A stretch of 64,000 nucleotides of DNA, taken from assembly GCF_002797675.1 (NCBI RefSeq), contig NZ_PGEX01000001.1, forward strand, positions 1,116,001 through 1,180,000, given 5' to 3'. The notes under the pieces are model-generated. The model saw only the letters and a list, made by a program, of their open reading frames with translations, was not told the origin of the DNA and ran no database searches. Shown here piece by piece: positions 62,188 through 64,000 of the stretch. Made by a program: the position numbers and the translations under genes. The first letter of the stretch is position 1. Each line of letters opens with the position of its first letter. The DNA is from Hallerella succinigenes (GTDB lineage Bacteria > Fibrobacterota > Fibrobacteria > Fibrobacterales > Fibrobacteraceae).

Positions 62188-62307
62188 GTTTTAAATAGAA
62201 GTTTTGGATTTTTCCAAAGCGTGTGACCATGCCGCCTGCAAACTTTTTGTCATAAAATGACATTTGGATAAATGTATATTTGTTTCGTATGAAATAGGAA
62301 GATTTTT

Positions 62308-64000
62308 ATGACCCAAAAGAAATCTTTTTTGAAAGGGAAAAAAGCGGTCGCTTTTTTAGATCTTTTTGCTGGTGCAGGTGGTATTAGCGAAGGCTTTCTT
62401 CAATCCTATACGGACGAAAAATATTATGATTTCATTCTAGCTAGCGATATCAATTCTAATTGCGAATTGACGCACCGAGCAAGATACAATAATGTGCTAG
62501 GCTTAGACACGGACTTTTTGTGTGAAGACATTATGTCCGAAACTTTTGTCGAGCATTTGAAGAAAAAAATTGGTTCCCGGGAAATTGATGTTGTTACAGG
62601 CGGTCCGAGTTGCCAATCTTTTAGTTTATCGGGACGTCGTCGCAAATACGACAAGCGAGACAACTTGTTTGAACATTATCTCAAGGTGATAACTGAACTT
62701 CGTCCGAAGTATTTCGTAATGGAAAATGTCAAGGGAATTTTGACGAAGGATCATGGGCGATTCAAAGATGAAATCATGAGCCAGATCCGCTCCATTATTG
62801 ATATAACGAAAGTTCGTGAACTTTATGATTACCTTAATTCATTGCTAGGTAAAACCGTATCGAACTTTGAGAAAACTTGCTTGATTGCTAAGGTTCGGTT
62901 GGAAATTGAAGATGATTCCAAAACAGAAAGGTTTGTTAAGAATTTCTTTGATTGTATCGAAGAAAAATTCAAGGAAATGACTCGTGGAATAGATTATCGG
63001 GCCAGCAAATCTGATGCAAACGTGGCAACTATTCGCCACGGCATAAGCCTTTTGAAACACAGTGCATCTCGAAATAAAATAAGGTCATTGATAATTCAAG
63101 AAAAATCGTCTTCGGATATCGATAATGACGCTTTTGTCGATCCGATGAATAAGTTTATCGAATCGCTTGAAGACGATTCCATTGTGCAAAGAATTGTAAT
63201 CGCTTTAGAGAACATCAAAGAATTTGATAAACAAACAGATGATGTTGAAAAATTCAAATCGATGCTTCGAGTTTACGCGATGACTTTGGACGAATGTTTT
63301 GTTGAAATATCAAAGTTGTCTGAAAAAGCAGGGTCGAAGGATAAGTTCGATTCTATTTTAGACGCGGTTCGCTTGTATCGTATCGATAAGCCGATTGTGG
63401 TTCTTTCGTCTAATTATGGCGTACCGCAAAATCGCGAAAGAGTTCTTTTTATCGGTTGCCGAAACGATCAGGAACTGATTACCAACATTCCCGCGACAGT
63501 TTCCGACAAAGAAAAAGTAACAGTTTACGAAGCGATTTCAGATCTTGATTTTATTGGTAATGGAGAAACTTGCACTGAATATGGAACTCCTAAGAAAAAT
63601 AAGAAGTTCGATTTGCTTGTTAAAAAACGTGATGTTGCAGGCCCTTTAAAATCAGCAGGAGATTCGCGGACTTATGCGGAATGGTCTCGTGAAGGGCGGT
63701 TGGAACATCGATTTGTTTTTGATACAAAACCATTCTATGTCAAGAATAATGAAGATTTAGCAAATCCGTCTGCACATGCGAAATATGTTTTGTTCAACCA
63801 TCAGACAAGTTCTCAAAATCCTGAGGTTAAGCGTCGTCTTGAAATTATTGCAAAGCATGGGGATTATGACGATGCTTGCAAGGCGGAGCTGAAAAAAGAA
63901 AACCTTGAATCGAATAAACGAAATTATACGGTTCTAAATCCAACAGGACAAAGCCCAACCGTTGTGACTATGCCGGATGATTTTGTTCATTATTCTGAAT
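62308..64000 (+). CDS. Second C5-cytosine DNA methyltransferase (partial, right edge)
   Basis: From the ATG at 62308 (ATAGGAAG upstream) the frame is open to the edge (564 codons). Motif I is FLDLFAGAGG (18-25), motif IV is GGPSCQSFSLSG with catalytic Cys102 but Ser in place of the usual second Pro, and motif VI is VMENVKG (about 138). Between motif VI and VIII (NYGVPQNRERVLFIG, about residue 370) lies an unusual insert of about 200 mostly helical residues. Motif IX/X should lie beyond the edge. AT-rich, so probably part of a second defence locus; a restriction enzyme may follow outside the window. Confidence 0.9.
   Translation, partial: MTQKKSFLKGKKAVAFLDLFAGAGGISEGFLQSYTDEKYYDFILASDINSNCELTHRARYNNVLGLDTDFLCEDIMSETFVEHLKKKIGSREIDVVTGGPSCQSFSLSGRRRKYDKRDNLFEHYLKVITELRPKYFVMENVKGILTKDHGRFKDEIMSQIRSIIDITKVRELYDYLNSLLGKTVSNFEKTCLIAKVRLEIEDDSKTERFVKNFFDCIEEKFKEMTRGIDYRASKSDANVATIRHGISLLKHSASRNKIRSLIIQEKSSSDIDNDAFVDPMNKFIESLEDDSIVQRIVIALENIKEFDKQTDDVEKFKSMLRVYAMTLDECFVEISKLSEKAGSKDKFDSILDAVRLYRIDKPIVVLSSNYGVPQNRERVLFIGCRNDQELITNIPATVSDKEKVTVYEAISDLDFIGNGETCTEYGTPKKNKKFDLLVKKRDVAGPLKSAGDSRTYAEWSREGRLEHRFVFDTKPFYVKNNEDLANPSAHAKYVLFNHQTSSQNPEVKRRLEIIAKHGDYDDACKAELKKENLESNKRNYTVLNPTGQSPTVVTMPDDFVHYSE

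Noticed and set aside
1-64000. CRISPR array, rRNA or tRNA genes
   Set aside because: No regularly spaced direct repeats, no conserved rRNA segments and no T-arm signatures were found; the ileS island does not end in a tRNA gene.

Overview
The window most likely comes from a Fibrobacter-type rumen or gut bacterium (phylum Fibrobacterota). The evidence is a large lipoprotein ending in a Fibrobacter-type 'major paralogous' (FISUMP) domain, a serine-linker lipoprotein GH5 cellulase, a fused SecDF, and an aryl-polyene cluster. Species cannot be told from the sequence alone.

Layout. (1) 1-3613, minus strand: phosphonate operon phnX, iron alcohol dehydrogenase, phnD (frameshifted), phnC (runs off the left edge), with a perfect palindrome upstream. 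(2) 3810-6236: a sigma-54-type activator followed by pta. (3) 6324-7646: aspartate kinase. (4) 7708-22260: an aryl-polyene (APE) pigment cluster made of two convergent, tightly overlapping operons. It has two acyl carrier proteins, a membrane/ligase/dehydratase fusion, two ketosynthases and a partial ketosynthase-like protein, ketoreductase, dehydratase, thioesterase, acyltransferases, glycosyltransferase, LolA-like protein, MMPL exporter and lipoprotein. (5) 22309-43119: housekeeping genes, including rpe, a lysine-rich/CBM48 chimera, lysA, aquaporin, a Nudix-flavin oxidase fusion, ClC, CorA, SecDF, two alpha-glucan enzymes, an AT-hook protein, an AlkD-like protein, a giant pilin-like protein and metH. 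(6) 43244-58698: an accessory region built on the 3' end of ileS. (7) 58820-62134: gene debris, a small secreted protein and a GH5 cellulase. (8) 62308 to the right edge: a second cytosine methyltransferase.

The most unusual part is 44658-58698. The full ileS (55498-58698) carries a 3' third with different base and codon use. Two displaced copies of the ileS 3' end lie downstream: a 655-bp one at 52256-52910 and a 176-bp one at about 44658-44833. Between them sit cargo genes: a restriction-modification pair; a membrane protein, FISUMP lipoprotein and acetyltransferase-like gene; and a toxin-antitoxin remnant split by an IS256-type element. The same terminator hairpin occurs twice, and a palindromic repeat sits between a cargo gene's stop codon and the displaced ileS tail or its terminator. 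I read this as repeated acquisition of defence-type cargo at the 3' end of an essential gene, each event bringing a replacement 3' end for ileS. No dedicated recombinase is visible. Several defence genes here (PIN toxin, DUF262-HNH protein, metallopeptidase-like ORF, acetyltransferase-like gene) are decayed or internally deleted, as expected in a high-turnover locus.
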